Of a DNA stretch of 64,000 nucleotides, positions 24,107-35,921 are shown piece by piece. Below the pieces are notes generated by a model, which was given only the letters and a program-made list of their open reading frames with translations, did not search any database and was not told the DNA's origin. The stretch comes from Labia minor. Taxonomy: Eukaryota > Arthropoda > Insecta > Dermaptera > Spongiphoridae. The stretch lies in contig OY720348.1 of the NCBI GenBank assembly GCA_963082975.1, positions 21,753,146-21,817,145 on the forward strand, given 5' to 3'. Positions within the stretch are counted from its first letter, which is position 1, and each line of letters opens with the position of its first letter. The translations under genes were made by a program, and so were the position numbers.

Positions 24107-24452
24107 CAGTGATTCTCAACCACTGTGCAGCGGTGCGAGATTTTCAAAATGTGCCGCCAAATTTTACAAATCTAAAGTTCAAATTAAGAAAAAGTACTTA
24201 TTTATTTTATATGTATGTGAAAAAAAAGGTCAAATGTTTTTGCGATCAGGCTCTTAAACATTTTCGATTTTTCAATATGGCTCTAAGTATCACCAAATGT
24301 GCCCATCCCTGTTATATTATTTCAGAAATGTATCATAACTATATTACACACTCTATTATAGGTAAGTAAATAACTTATCTTTTTCTTTGTGAGCCGCAAA
24401 ATTTTTAAACTGTGAGAAGTGTGCCGCGGTAAAAAAAGGTTGAGAATCACTG
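24107..24452. mobile_element. hAT-type MITE, 346 bp, perfect 8-bp duplication
   Basis: Ends CAGTGATTCTCAACC and GGTTGAGAATCACTG; octamer CTATAAGA is perfect on both sides (24099-24106 and 24453-24460). Contains the CCGCGGTAAAAAAAGG block shared with the copies at 6051 and 8568. The plus-strand frame from 24019 runs through it and is treated as chance. Confidence 0.9.
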
Positions 24453-24469
24453 CTATAAGACGTTAGATG

Positions 24470-25754
24470 CTTTAATATTAACCACAAAATATAATTTTAA
24501 ATTTATGTATTGAATTTTGAAAGTATGATTAGTAATGAAACATTATTGCTTTATTAGCAAAATGTCCAATTGAGATAAAATGCAAAAAAATCCTTAAATA
24601 TCATGTAAATTATATATGTATATATATATAGGTATATATTTGTTGCTCGGAATGCCAGACTAATGTTATTGATATGTTATTGATTATAATTTACAAATTT
24701 TAAGTTGGAATCTTTGTTACTAAAATTAAATTGAATACTAAATAAAAAAAAAACACCGTTATTTCTTAGTTTAAGTTTTCATTTCTTTTGGCTGTCCCTA
24801 ATGACTGCCCACCTTTTATAATTTTAATAATTTCATTCAGATTTTTTTTTAATGAAAATAAATTCTTTCATTATTTTTTTGTCAGGTATTGGATGTGATT
24901 GTTCCTATAAAACGAAAAGGGTGATAACTTTTACATAAAAAGATTAAAGGTTGTAAGTGTATGGGGTATATTCACAACCCAAGTTTTACCTAATTTAGAA
25001 ATAATCTATATATTCATAAAAAATATTAATTTCAAATATATATAAATCAATAAATTTGAAATTATATAAATATATAAAACATTTTTTTATTTTTTTTTTT
25101 AATAATTATTTTTAATTATCTTCTACTATCATTTTTTTAAATAAGTAATTGCTGTTGATTTGTAATAATTTAATGTTTTTATTGAAATTTTTATGTCAAC
25201 TATTTTTGGAGTGATTTATGTGTAAGCTTCTCTAATTCTCGTTACTCTGCAACACAAATAAAAATTATATCAACAAGAAATATTATTTATGTTTTAAAAC
25301 AATTGTAAAAACATTTTTCTTAATACCTTAAATTTAGAGTTCTTTAAATCTCATTATATTTCGACTTGAAATTTGTACAGACCTTTTATATTATTAATTA
25401 CTACCAACAACTAAATAAATGTGATAGTTTAACAAAAAAATTTTCAATAAATAAATAAAAGTATGAAATTATAATCATAAGAATAATATATATATATTAT
25501 TTTTATTATTATTATTATTAATATTAAATTTTTGAATTTTTCTTCTTCCTTACAAATTCAAGTTTAACATTGAAATAGTAAATTATATCGTTGTAATTTG
25601 TATTTTCTATATTTTAATAACTTCTTGGGCATTCTGCCAACATTGACATTCATTCATATCAATGACCGTTGAACTATCCATAATATGGTAAGAAGATCAG
25701 TTTAATATAATCAATCTTCTCAATTTGTTCTTTAAACAATTTTAGTATCTATTA
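24470..25754. other. AT-rich stretch, nothing recognised
   Basis: Poly-A/T and ATT repeats (about 25504-25520) only. No gene, RNA or element end was seen. Confidence 0.4.
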
Positions 25755-25762
25755 TAAGTAGC

Positions 25763-26347
25763 CAGTGATGTATTGGTAAAATAAAAAGTAAGGGAACGCA
25801 TAGTGGGAGCAAAAAAAAATTCCTATTTTCAGCAAACTATTTTTTTCCATATAAGTTTTTATTTTTTCATATTCTTACTATACAAAATATTTAAAACACA
25901 AAAAAAAAGAAATTCTAACAGTAGATTTAAGTGGGAGTTGTCGGGACATGTAAAAGTACTGGAAAGCGTTCCGGTTCTGAAAAAAGGTAAGAGAACGTCG
26001 TTCCCCCGCGTTCTCCTCCCAATACTCTACTGCAGAGGTTCTTAAACTTATGTACTCCGCGAACCCCCACTTGAAAAAAACAATTTTGACGGACCCCATC
26101 CCAACTTTAGGTACTTTACGTAATTTTATTAGTTAATTTCTGGCTTACGATCTCATAAGAACAAGGATATTTGATGAATATTTCTAACAGTGATTGGTGA
26201 ATAACGATTTTTTTGCATATTGTAGAACACATTTTATTAGAAATTATAATATTGAAGAAAGAAAATTCAGCTTTGCGGACCCCCAGTAAAGGCTCCGCGG
26301 ACCCCCAGGGGTCCGCGGACCACAGTTTAAGAACCTCTGCTCTACTG
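25763..26347. mobile_element. Outer hAT-like MITE interrupted by a second MITE
   Basis: The left end CAGTGATGTATTGG matches, inverted, the right end CCAATACTCTACTG. Flanks TAAGTAGC (25755-25762) and TAAGTAAC (26348-26355) form a 7-of-8 duplication. A second element sits inside at 26033-26339 and used the outer element's last eight bases, CTCTACTG, as its target. Confidence 0.75.
26033..26339. mobile_element. hAT-type MITE, 307 bp, inserted in another MITE
   Basis: Ends CAGAGGTTCTTAAACT and AGTTTAAGAACCTCTG, a perfect 16-bp inverted repeat. Octamer CTCTACTG is perfect on both sides (26025-26032 and 26340-26347). The body carries CCGCGGACCCCC blocks near the right end. Confidence 0.92.
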
Positions 26348-26355
26348 TAAGTAAC

Positions 26356-27150
26356 CTATGAATATGCTCGTCAGGAGAGAGATCAACAAATTCAATTATA
26401 ATATATTTATTTTTATTTTTTAGTTCAACGAATTATATTTTCTACATTCAAATCATTAATTTTCAAAAAGAAGAAGAGACTACCGATTGGCTTACCCTTT
26501 GAATTACTTTTGGTAGTATTAACATAAAAAGCAATAGAATTTCTTTCTTACCCTCCGAGTAAAATTTTTTAACAGTAAAAATGTACAATTTATTGTCAAA
26601 CAATTGCTTGAAAGGGTCATTAGAATCATTTCTTTTAATTTTTTTTCAATTGTATTATTATTATTATTATTATTAATTTTACATTTTGCTTTTTTATAAA
26701 ACTAACATTTATTTATAATATAGTATAATATCCTCAAGTTATAATTGAATTTATTTTTTTTAATTATAATCTCCTATGATTAATAATATTAACTATTATA
26801 ATTTATATAACTTCCTATAGTAACATGTTTTTAATTTTATTTGAAAAGTTTTTATAAAGCTTTTCTTGATATTTTTTTTAATAACTTAGTTACACATATA
26901 CTAATACTAATAATAAGAATAATAATATTTATATGATCATTTGATTTAAATATTTATATATATATATATATATACTTTAAATAGAAATTATAAAATTAAA
27001 ATATAAATGATAAATCATTTTAAATTAATTTTCAATATTCAATCCCTTAATAAACTTAATTTAAAACGACCTAACCACTCATAGGTATGAATTAAAGCTT
27101 GCAATTAAACGAATATTATTGACCTCGAATATCATAATTTAAAAATTTAA
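26356..27150. other. AT-rich stretch, nothing recognised
   Basis: ATT and TA microsatellites (about 26654-26674 and 26955-26973) and poly-T. No other structure was found. Confidence 0.4.
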
Positions 27151-27166
27151 ATTTAAAAATATATAT

Positions 27167-27305
27167 CAGAGGTGGCCACACTTGGTGATACTTAGAGCCA
27201 TATTGCAAAATTGAAAATGCTACCTTTTCATGTGTCATGACTCTTAATTTTTTAATTGAGCCACAATAAACTCGAAAAGAGCCATATGTGGTTTGGCCAC
27301 CGTGG
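27167..27305. mobile_element. Short hAT-like MITE (CAGAGGTGGCCA end)
   Basis: CAGAGGTGGCCACAC at left and GTTTGGCCACCGTGG at right are imperfect inverted repeats. AGAGCCATAT occurs twice inside. Flanks ATATATAT and TTATATAT are compatible with a duplication but are low complexity. Confidence 0.55.
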
Positions 27306-28067
27306 TTATATATAATGTATTATACAAATTTTGTTCCTTATAATTTTCGAAAAAATATATGACAGTTCTCGTTTCCTAATATAAAACTATAACTTTATCA
27401 AATTCTATTGTCATTCGAATAGATTTATGTACCAAATATACACATACATACATATATTCATTTTTATAAATATTTTATATAGAAAATATTTCTATATTCC
27501 TTGCTGGCGTTCTTTAGTTAAGTTTGTTTATTCGTACAATTAAAATAACCCGTTCCAAAGGGTTGAAATAAAAGAATGACAGTCAAATAAAGCCATGAGG
27601 TCAGATTAATATGTTAATTGTTATTCGTGTGATATCGTTAATACAAATTTATTGGAAATTCTTTAAAAAAAATAAATAAAAATATTAAAACTTTTTAAAT
27701 TCAAATATCCACTAAATAATGGATTCAATTTTTGTTTTTCATTGTTTAAATTTAAATTGTAAAACAAAATTATAATTTTTGTAATTTTATGTAAAATTAG
27801 AAGAAAAAAAATGAATTATACATTTCTTCAATATATTTATGAAAATATAATTATTTAATTAACTAATATATGTTTTTAAGGGTAAAGGGGATATATTCAT
27901 CGAATCGGATTATAATCTAAAAAGCCTAAAACCAAAATTCATAAATAATAAACATGACCATTTAAAAATAATTCGAATTTTTTAAGTCAGTGAATTTGAA
28001 ATTCTTGGGGTATTTAATTAAATTCTTAGTCTGTTTTTTTTTAATATAAAACATAATTGTTGAGGTG

Positions 28068-28165
28068 AGGATAATTAGTTCTTGTCGAGTGAACTACCGG
28101 AAGTGCAGGTCGAAGGGCACGGAAACGCAGCCAAGCAGAGCCTACTTTCTTAGAGAGAAATCTGC
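28068..28165. other. GC-richer block, unassigned
   Basis: The segment with GAGTGAACTACCGGAAGTGC and CACGGAAACGCAGCCAAG is compositionally distinct. It contains GAG|GTGAGG on plus, but no open frame or hairpin supports a gene. It may be another conserved block of the miRNA locus. Confidence 0.3.
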
Positions 28166-28654
28166 AGAAATATTCTCATCAACATCTTGTTAGTAGAGAA
28201 TATTTTGGGTTTTATTTTTTACGATTGGATATACCAAAATGTTTTACCTAACGTCTAAAAAAAGGAACGGTTGAAAAATATTTGAAAAGAAAAAAACATC
28301 TGTTTTTTTTTTTCAAAGATGAAATGTAATGATCACACTTGATGAAAATTGAGAATGATATTCTTTTCCATGGTCTTTAACTATACAAAAAATAAATAAA
28401 TAAATAATTAAAATGCATAAACAAAGAAATACATTCATTTATTAAAATTCATACAATGAAATATTAATAAAGAATGTATATTTTTTAATATTCTATCACT
28501 TCTATATATTTTATAAAATTGTCTTTTCTATGAAATTATAATTGAATCGATTTTTCAAATAATTAAATTAATTACGAATGGCATGCATCTAATTAGCATA
28601 GAATTGATATGTTAGCGAAATGACGGCTCCATAATTTGTCTATTTATTTTATGT

Positions 28655-28686
28655 GTCGGCATGAGCCACCGGTGGTACATGCCGGC
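28655..28686. promoter_or_regulatory. 32-bp near-perfect GC-rich palindrome
   Basis: The centre CCACCGGTGG is a perfect palindrome. Outer arms GTCGGCATG and CATGCCGGC pair with one mismatch; 28 of 32 positions are symmetric. It stands alone in AT-rich DNA between the two miRNA hairpins. It could be a dimeric protein site; the function is unknown. Confidence 0.45.
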
Positions 28687-28959
28687 GGGAACGTGTTATT
28701 ATTTATTATAGAATTAACCAACCCTATCATTCCAGTCTATAAATATTTAAATACAATAAAAGAAAGGAAAACTGAATAATTATTTTTTTTTAATAGCGAA
28801 AAAAAGAACCCTAACCCAATGAATGGTTTAAATTATTTTATTGTTTTTATTTCTATTTCTATATAAATATGTTTTTCTTATTTTTTAAAAAAAAATCATC
28901 ATTTCTATGAAATAAAGTATAATATATAATTAAACAAAAAAAAAAATAAAATAATTAAA

Positions 28960-29215
28960 AATGCAAAAAAATTTTACCGGTACACGGTTCGTTGCATTTC
29001 TTCATGATCTAATAAGACTAGATTTATTTAGTTTGATAACTTTTCATTCTGGCCTCATAAAGTACAAAAGACTTGATTCTTCCCTGACTATGGAAATGCA
29101 CCATCGCCTTGCTTTGATTGCTCTTGCATTGTCTCGCCTGGCAAAAACCAAAAGACATTACATCCATTCCCGATCCATCTCGCAACTGTTTTTACAATTA
29201 CTTTCCAACTAAAGC
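28960..29215. other. Moderate-GC segment with an open frame, no call
   Basis: An 83-codon plus-strand frame covers this segment. Its product has no recognised motif, no splice context was identified, and the composition is only slightly above background. I treat it as non-coding unless homology shows otherwise. Confidence 0.25.
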
Positions 29216-29219
29216 TGCG

Positions 29220-31090
29220 TTAAATTTCTCATGGGAAAATTTCGTGTGCAACTTATGTTGTTGAGCAACTGTGTTTTCGAGATGATAAATCCTCTTTGAT
29301 ACTTCCGATTAATGATTTACTTTGAAAAATTCGATGTAGAAAAAGAATTATTGAAAAGTTTTTGAACTGAAAAAAGGAAGATATATATATATATATATAT
29401 ATATTTGTGAAAGAAGTTCTTTTTTATTTCTTTTTTTTTCATTGCTAGACAGTTATGACCAAGAGAATTCAGCATGAAGAAAAGACACCTTCTAACTGTT
29501 CCTTTGGTTCAAATTGAGGATTGTAATCCAAAATTTCAAATGATATAGAATTTTTATTGCTACTCCTACTTATTTGTGTAGGAGTGTCTCTGTAATAATA
29601 ACGATAATAATAGTTCTTTTATGCTTTCTTTTTTTTTTATTCTATTTGATGATATTAAAGACTATTTTCGATCCAGTCGATGGTTGCTTTAACCACTTGA
29701 CAATGTACAAATGAGAATTCTCATTCGGTTTTCTATTTTTTTAATCCAGTTCGCTGAGTATAGTAAACATTTGAATTTCTGAATGCCGAGGATAGATCGG
29801 TAAATCTTAAATACTAAGCCAAGAAATATTTTTTGTTGTTTAGTCCTCTCTTTAAGGAGTGAGAATGATCTGCGGTTTCGATTGGCCTCAAACCATTTTT
29901 TTTTTTTTAATTTCCAGAATCTGTTTTTCTCTTCTTGATAATATTACAATATCTTTTCTGTTCTGTATTTCAAACTTTTTTCAAATAAAAAAGTCTCTAA
30001 AGCATTCAACCCCGTAACATTAACCCAACTCTTCCATCATTTATGATTATCATATACTAGTTCGGTTGATGATGAATATTAAATTTCCCCTTAAAATTAA
30101 TTTTGAATGAAGAAACAACTAAAATGGTTTCAATAATATCTTGCATAATATTTACAACATGACGTCTAGTTTTACATAATTTTGAATGATTTTTTTTCTC
30201 TAATTTGGAACAAACAAGCAATCTTTAATTGCACGGAGAACTATTGTTTAATTTAAATTAGTAAAATGTTATTCACGAAGACAAATTATAAACTTTAATC
30301 AAAGAGCTGATATGTTGGTAGTTGGTTTTTCAAAATTCATCAAATATGGTAACAAAAGCAATGATGACTTTAGATATAAACCATAATTTCTTATAAAATA
30401 TTAGTTTAAGAATTCAACTGCATTGATAATAATGATAAGCAAAGAAGTGAAGTTGGGTAGTCGTGAAGGAATTTTTTTTTTTTTTGAATTCAATGTTTTA
30501 TTATTATTATATAAACTGAAATAAATCAAATAGCTTGGATAATCATATTTTAGTTGATCTTTACATACCGATAACGAATTATGAAAAACATCTATTGACA
30601 AATATATTTTGATTAGATTCAGTGAATTATTGAAAGAATTAAAAAGATTATAAGAAGGGAAAGGAGTGATTGATTCTTTGGAATGATTATGGCTATACCT
30701 TTGTGAAGATAAAAGTGCAATAAAAGAAAAGACTTTCAAATTTAAAGTTATTTGTTAAATTACATGCTGGTCATCGATAAAATAAATTAGAAAATGATAC
30801 CAATCAAGAGGAGAGAGGTAAGTATCCGAATAAATAAAGGGAAAGATTTTAAAAATGAAGACAATTTGGATTACTGCGTTCAGTAATTTATTTTAGAGAA
30901 AACGAAAAGAGAAGAAATAAATGTAAAAAATAGTAAAGGCAAGCGTGGTTTCTCGCATCAGTTATTTTCGGACACGCACATTCAAAAAAATAAAGGCCCG
31001 TTGCACGTTCTAAACCAAGAGTATAATACGTGCAAAGAGCAGAAGGGCTGGTGGGAAGTAGTAGAGCTGGATGCAGATGCTCGATGGAAA
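29220..31090. other. AT-rich DNA between the miRNA hairpins
   Basis: Contains a TA run (about 29384-29404) and poly-T. No hairpin resembling a known miRNA, no protein motif and no element end was recognised. On minus it would be intronic sequence of a shared miR-263a/b transcript, if that exists. Confidence 0.4.
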
Positions 31091-31099
31091 GACCCAGCG

Positions 31100-31169
31100 C
31101 CATGTATGCCACTGAAGATCCACGGGAAGTTCTTAAGAAGCCCGTGAATTCTTCTAGTGCCATTCATGG
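31100..31169 (-). ncRNA. mir-263a: microRNA miR-263a precursor
   Basis: On the minus strand a 70-nt hairpin has the 5p arm AAUGGCACUAGAAGAAUUCA... at 31141-31164 (24 nt), matching miR-263a with seed AUGGCAC and ending CACGGG. From memory it differs from Drosophila only at position 10 (A for G). The 3p arm at 31103-31124 begins CGUGGAUCUU and ends GGCAUACA. A CCAUG/CAUGG lower stem closes the hairpin. In flies this miRNA protects mechanosensory bristle lineages and is processed from the non-coding bereft transcript. Strong minus-strand donor motifs 120-270 nt upstream suggest its primary transcript is spliced. The minus-strand open frames overlapping it are not genes. Confidence 0.96.
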
Positions 31170-31174
31170 AACGG

Positions 31175-31505
31175 GGACTGCAGGTACTTCTTGAAGCAGC
31201 TCCGGGCCAGGACTAAGTAACGAAGACTCGCGGAGCCGAAGAAGAGTGCAGGTGGCGACGGCGGGGAAACCAAGAAGAGCGGAGAGGCTCACCGGGGATG
31301 TGGTTGGCTGCGCACCACTGCGGCCGACCCGCTCCAGTGAAAACAAAAGTGTCAAGCAAATGAACTCGCCGCCCCTAGAGTCCAGCTGCCTCCACCTTCC
31401 TCTTCGGTTCGGTCCACTCACCTACCCAAAATCACTTACCTTCCCTTCAAGCGAACCTCCCTTCGATGATACCCATCAGACACCCCACTCCACTGACAAG
31501 ATATA
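31175..31505 (-). promoter_or_regulatory. GC-rich island, candidate 5' exons of pri-miR-263a
   Basis: Dense CpG block. On minus it has donor-like sites AAG|GTAAGT (exon end 31440), TAG|GTGAGT (31422) and CCG|GTGAGC (31293), all in the orientation of miR-263a just downstream. Open frames on both strands lack recognisable content. Most likely a non-coding exon or promoter block of a bereft-like host transcript; inferred. Confidence 0.5.
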
Positions 31506-31962
31506 ACCACGAAGACATTCCACCCAACTCCCACCTTACTTTTGATTCTATCATTCAACAACGAAAGAATTAAAATTAGTTTCTCTCTAACCAACATTCT
31601 ACCTTCCATCATGAGAAAAATTATAACTATTTTTATTTATTTATTTATTTTCAATGTAAAGAATATAAACTTAAATTTAGTGAAACGGTCATTTTGTCAA
31701 ATATTCAGTACAAATATTATTTATTTTTAAATGATAAAAAGAATTTATTCATTTTTTTTTATTTGTAAAAAATCTATTATTATACAACAGCAGTCGGGGA
31801 ACTTTTTTAATCATTACCCCAAAATATTTTTGTGTAAGTTGATATTACCCCATGGTGAAGATTTTTACATATACAAAAAAAAACAAACGAAATCGCCTCT
31901 TTTTAACATCTTTCTTATTATAGCCCCCCATGAAAAAGAAAACAATAACTAATTTTAATTGG

Positions 31963-31998
31963 TAACAATACCTCCCTTACTATCGTCGGTCGGTAAAA
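31963..31998 (+). mobile_element. Family A 3'-end fragment (A5)
   Basis: AACAATACCTCCCTTACTAT followed by CGTCGGTCGGTAAAAA is the terminal 35 bp of family A, with no trace of the rest. Confidence 0.7.
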
Positions 31999-32679
31999 AT
32001 ACTAACAGGTTTGTTTATAAAATAGTAAATTAAAAATATATACTTTTTACTCACAAAAGTTTCATTTTTTTTAATCTATTTGAGGTAATTTACCTCGGTT
32101 CCTCGATCGCTGTTATACAATGAAAGTAAAGATTACTCTTAAAATGGAAAAATTTTGTAGAATCGAATTAAACAAAAAAAATTTTGTATATTTTTTATTT
32201 TTGTGTTTGTTTTTTTTAATTAAAATTATCATATTATCATTTTCTTAATTTGCAAAGTTAGGTTTGAACTCCTATTTGTGAATGATTTTCAAAAAAGAAA
32301 TTAAAAATAATTTTCAATTAACAAAAGAAGGTTTTTTTTTATTTGAGTAGATGAAAACTTCATATATTTATATATATATATATAAAGTACATAATACTAG
32401 ATTTATGTTTATTAAATATATCAAGATCAAGGATTGAAAAATCTAGTTAGAATTTAATTTTCCTTGAAGAATAGAAATTATAACTTTGAATTATTGAAAG
32501 AAAAGAATTGATAAAGGAAGAACTAATTTTGGTAGTCAATCATCCTGAGGTGAGAAGACTCCAGTAAAAATTCAAATAAATATCCTTTAAAAAGAATTTA
32601 AAAAAAATACATGAAGCAAAAGTTCATTGTTCCGATGTTAAGAAAAAAAAAAGAAACCGTGTTGTTTGTCAAAGAAATG

Positions 32680-33170
32680 ATCGTCATTTCCCAAGAGCGC
32701 GTCAAGGGGCTTGGAACAAAGCGAGGTTCCGCACGGCCGATGCACCGTGGCCGAATTTGCGTGCATACGTGCCCTGGGAGGAGAGTGCGTGTCTGAAGAC
32801 CGGAAGTACCGCGCATCCTTGCTCGCGCTTAACGGCGGAACCAGCCAGCCACAAAAAAAAATAATAAAATGAGAATATATATATATTATATATAAAATAC
32901 AGCCCAAGAAATGGTAGGAAATCGATATTGCAAACGAGTGCATTGGCCAATTGGGTAGGGTTCCGCGAGTTCCCAGGAGATGAGGAGAGAAGCTCACCGA
33001 TTTCTTAATCCGAGTGCGGGTCATCGACCGCGCCGCTGCTGCAAGCGGGGGTGCATTTGCCAACCTAGGCTCAAGCTAACGGACCTCTCGCCAAGGGATC
33101 TCATCGTGTCCCACTTCCCTTCCGATACCCATTCGACAATCCCTATCGACTGAACGAATTATTATTAAAG
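32680..33170 (-). promoter_or_regulatory. GC-rich island with minus-strand donor motif
   Basis: Two GC-rich halves separated by a short TA run (about 32875-32895). TCG|GTGAGC on minus (exon end 32998) repeats the pattern of the islands at 20.5 and 31.2 kb. It lies 1.6 kb upstream of the miR-263a island on the same strand. No convincing protein on either strand. Confidence 0.4.
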
Positions 33171-33399
33171 ACCTGTTGCCCTCCATCAACTCCACTTTAG
33201 GTCTAGCTACTTATTTGGACCTATTTTACCATTTTATATATAACAAAGAAGTTGAACAATTCATTACTAAAGGAAATAAATAAAATAATAATCATGCATT
33301 AAATATTTTATAAATATATTATTTTTACCAAGTTAAAAATAATAATTTTTCTAAAGTTATAATATTAAAAAATAAAAAATAAAATATTTTATTATTTGT

Positions 33400-33522
33400 G
33401 TATAGGCCCTGAGGATCACGCAGAGCTTTAAAGAGAAATTATTAATTATTGAATTTCACTAGACCCGAACTCTTCAATGTGGTAGACTGTCGTGCTAACC
33501 ACTAAACCACTGTCGAGTCTAT
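33400..33522 (-). repeat. tRNA-derived SINE, copy 1
   Basis: On minus: GTGGTTTAGTGGTTAGCACG (A-box type), then GAAGAGTTCGGGTCTAGT (B-box type) 40-45 nt later, followed by an unrelated AT-rich body with TGATCCTCAGGG. The tRNA fold is not complete, so this is SINE or tRNA pseudogene material. Confidence 0.7.
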
Positions 33523-33751
33523 AAAAAAATATGTAGAAAAGTAAGATATTAACGAAATATCATAAAAAATAAATTTTAAATATTTTCGACAGTAATCCAA
33601 TATCACGTTCCATTGTTAAAAATGGAATTTAAAAAGTATTAATATAATTTAAAAAAAAACAACTTATTTCTATATGTAAATAAATAAATATATTAATTCT
33701 AAAACTATAATATCAAAAAATAAAAATAAAAATATTTTATTATTTATTATT

Positions 33752-33877
33752 TGCGGATAGACCCTGAGGATCACGTAGAAGTTTAAAGATAAATTATTAA
33801 TTATTGAAATTCACTAGGCTCAAACTCTTCAATGATCTAGGCTATCGTGCTAACCACTAAACCACTGAAGAGTCTTT
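33752..33877 (-). repeat. tRNA-derived SINE, copy 2
   Basis: Same structure as copy 1, with GTGGTTTAGTGGTTAGCACG intact and a more diverged B box (GAGTTTGAGCCTAGT). Confidence 0.7.
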
Positions 33878-34064
33878 AAACAAATATTAATTATAAAAAA
33901 AAAATATTTAGAAAAGTATTAAGAGATATTAAGGAAATAAATTTTAAACATTTTTGACAATAATCCAATATTACTTTTCATTTTTAAATAATGAAATTTA
34001 AAAATTATTAATATAATTTAAAAAAATAAAACAAACTTATTTTTATAGATAAATAAATAAATCT

Positions 34065-35512
34065 TGCAACTTTAACAATTTAAATGTTTATATATATATA
34101 TATATATTTCTATTATATTTATTATTTGGCATAATTCCTTGTCGTTTTTGGGATACCTTTTCAGTTAATCGATATTATTATTTTTTTTTTTTTAATTTAA
34201 TTGATTTCCCTGGCTAATGACATTTTTATTTCTAAAACAAAAGATAATATAAAATTTTTTTTCCACACTTTTTTTGTTTTTATTAAATGTGACTTTCATC
34301 TTTAAAAGCAACATCCATCTAAACCGTTCAAGTAAATATAATCATCAGTAAGAAAACAGTTAAACACATTTTTGTAATTACAAAAAAAAAACACATCAAC
34401 GTAAACAAAAAGAAAATGTATTTATTTATTGATTTATTTTTAAATAGACTGAAAAGAAAAAAATTATTATCACAAATTCTAGTTGACTTCAATCGTTATC
34501 GTGTTCGTTGATAATTAATATGATTTAACAAAATGAAAAATAAACTTTCTAATTTAACCTTGACTTAGTCAGTCCTCAATGTTAAGTAGCCCTTACCTAA
34601 GTTAATTTTTTTCATTCAGTCTTATATCCAAAATAGATAATTTTATTTTTCACAATTTTTGCTTTGTTTATTTATTTATTTTTTTTCTTTTGGTTAGTTT
34701 AATTATTTTGATCTAGATGTTTTCTAATGCATGAGGAGACGGGGGGGGGGGGGAGAAATATTTCAAAGTATTTGATTTTGTTTATATGAACAAAATCCCT
34801 GAAATCCAGTTATTTCTACGTTCTTGATTAATTTTTAAAAAAAATAATAATTATATAAATCTTCATGAATATTGTATAATTGATTATTATACAATACAAT
34901 CGACAATTACTCAGATTCATGACTCATTACAATGTAATTTGATGGATGAAAAAGATAATTTAGTTTTGATCTATTAATTAATAATTTCACAGTAAACAAA
35001 TATATATAAGATATATATTTGTATTTTATAAAAATATATTTTCTATTTTTCAAGTATTTTTCTTGAATAATTGTGAAAAAAGCAGAAGAATAGAATTGGA
35101 AGGGAATTGTTAGCAGAAAGAGGCCTCCTTCACACTTCACACTTCACACGGTTTAACTACTCTAGTATTCGTTTCAAATACAATCGTGCCTTTACCTTTC
35201 ATTTCATGCTAATTTTATTCACCGCTAGGCACTCATTAATCTTCTTATATATTTGCTTTTGTTTCAACTAACTAGGCTGTTGGGTGATTCAAAAATATTC
35301 ATTTTATCGAATTTAACGAATACCTTCCTTTAAGTGGGGCCTTGTCTGGCATAAGTTAGTATAGCGTTGTGTAATCCCCCTCTTCAATCACCATCAGTCA
35401 ATCTTTTATCGTACTTTCAATGTATTATTAATATAAAAATATTTAAAAAATAACATATTGTATAAATTTTGAAGTAAGTAATTATAATGTTAGTTAATCT
35501 TAATTAATATCA

Positions 35513-35543
<31 letters not shown>

Positions 35544-35915
35544 GTATATATGTGCTGATTAAACGATATATATATATATAACAAAAATTAAATTGCATAC
35601 GATAGTTTAAAAATTGATTGTATATATTAGAATTTGCTGATGTTTAATTAAGTTTTATATTTATCCTTTTGGTTTTATTTTAAATAAATTTCTAAAATTC
35701 ATCAAAATTAATTTAATTTTTTTTTAATTTTTGCTTGGTGTACAGAACGATTGTAAAAGTCTGATGAGTTTACAAATGCAATTCGGGTGGTCGGGACAAG
35801 TCTTTTTTGTTATTTTTTTTTTTTTAAGATTAATTATTATTATATGATTAATAATTTAATTTCTGTTGATGTGTACAATTATTTTTAATATATCTATAGT
35901 ATATATAAATACAAA
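34065..35915. other. AT-rich stretch with simple repeats
   Basis: Holds a TA run (about 34091-34107), a G-run of about 13 (34741-34753) and an AAT run (35512-35543). No gene, RNA or element was recognised. Confidence 0.4.
35512..35543. repeat. (AAT)n microsatellite
   Basis: About ten AAT units. Confidence 0.95.
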
Positions 35916-35921
35916 TATAAT

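Larger units (their letters stand above)
33358..34063. repeat. Tandem duplication of a ~340-bp SINE-containing unit
   Basis: Unit 1 (33358-33690) and unit 2 (33708-34063) match from ATAATAT(T/C)AAAAAATAAAA through a tRNA-like segment to a shared ACTTATTT...TAAATAAATAAAT end. Divergence is moderate, so the duplication is not recent. Confidence 0.75.

Noticed and set aside
24019-24369. 116-codon plus frame
   Set aside because: Runs across a hAT MITE boundary; no protein similarity recognised.
30888-31167. Minus frames starting MALEEFTG and MNGTRRIHG
   Set aside because: They overlap the miR-263a hairpin itself; the conserved structure is RNA, not protein.
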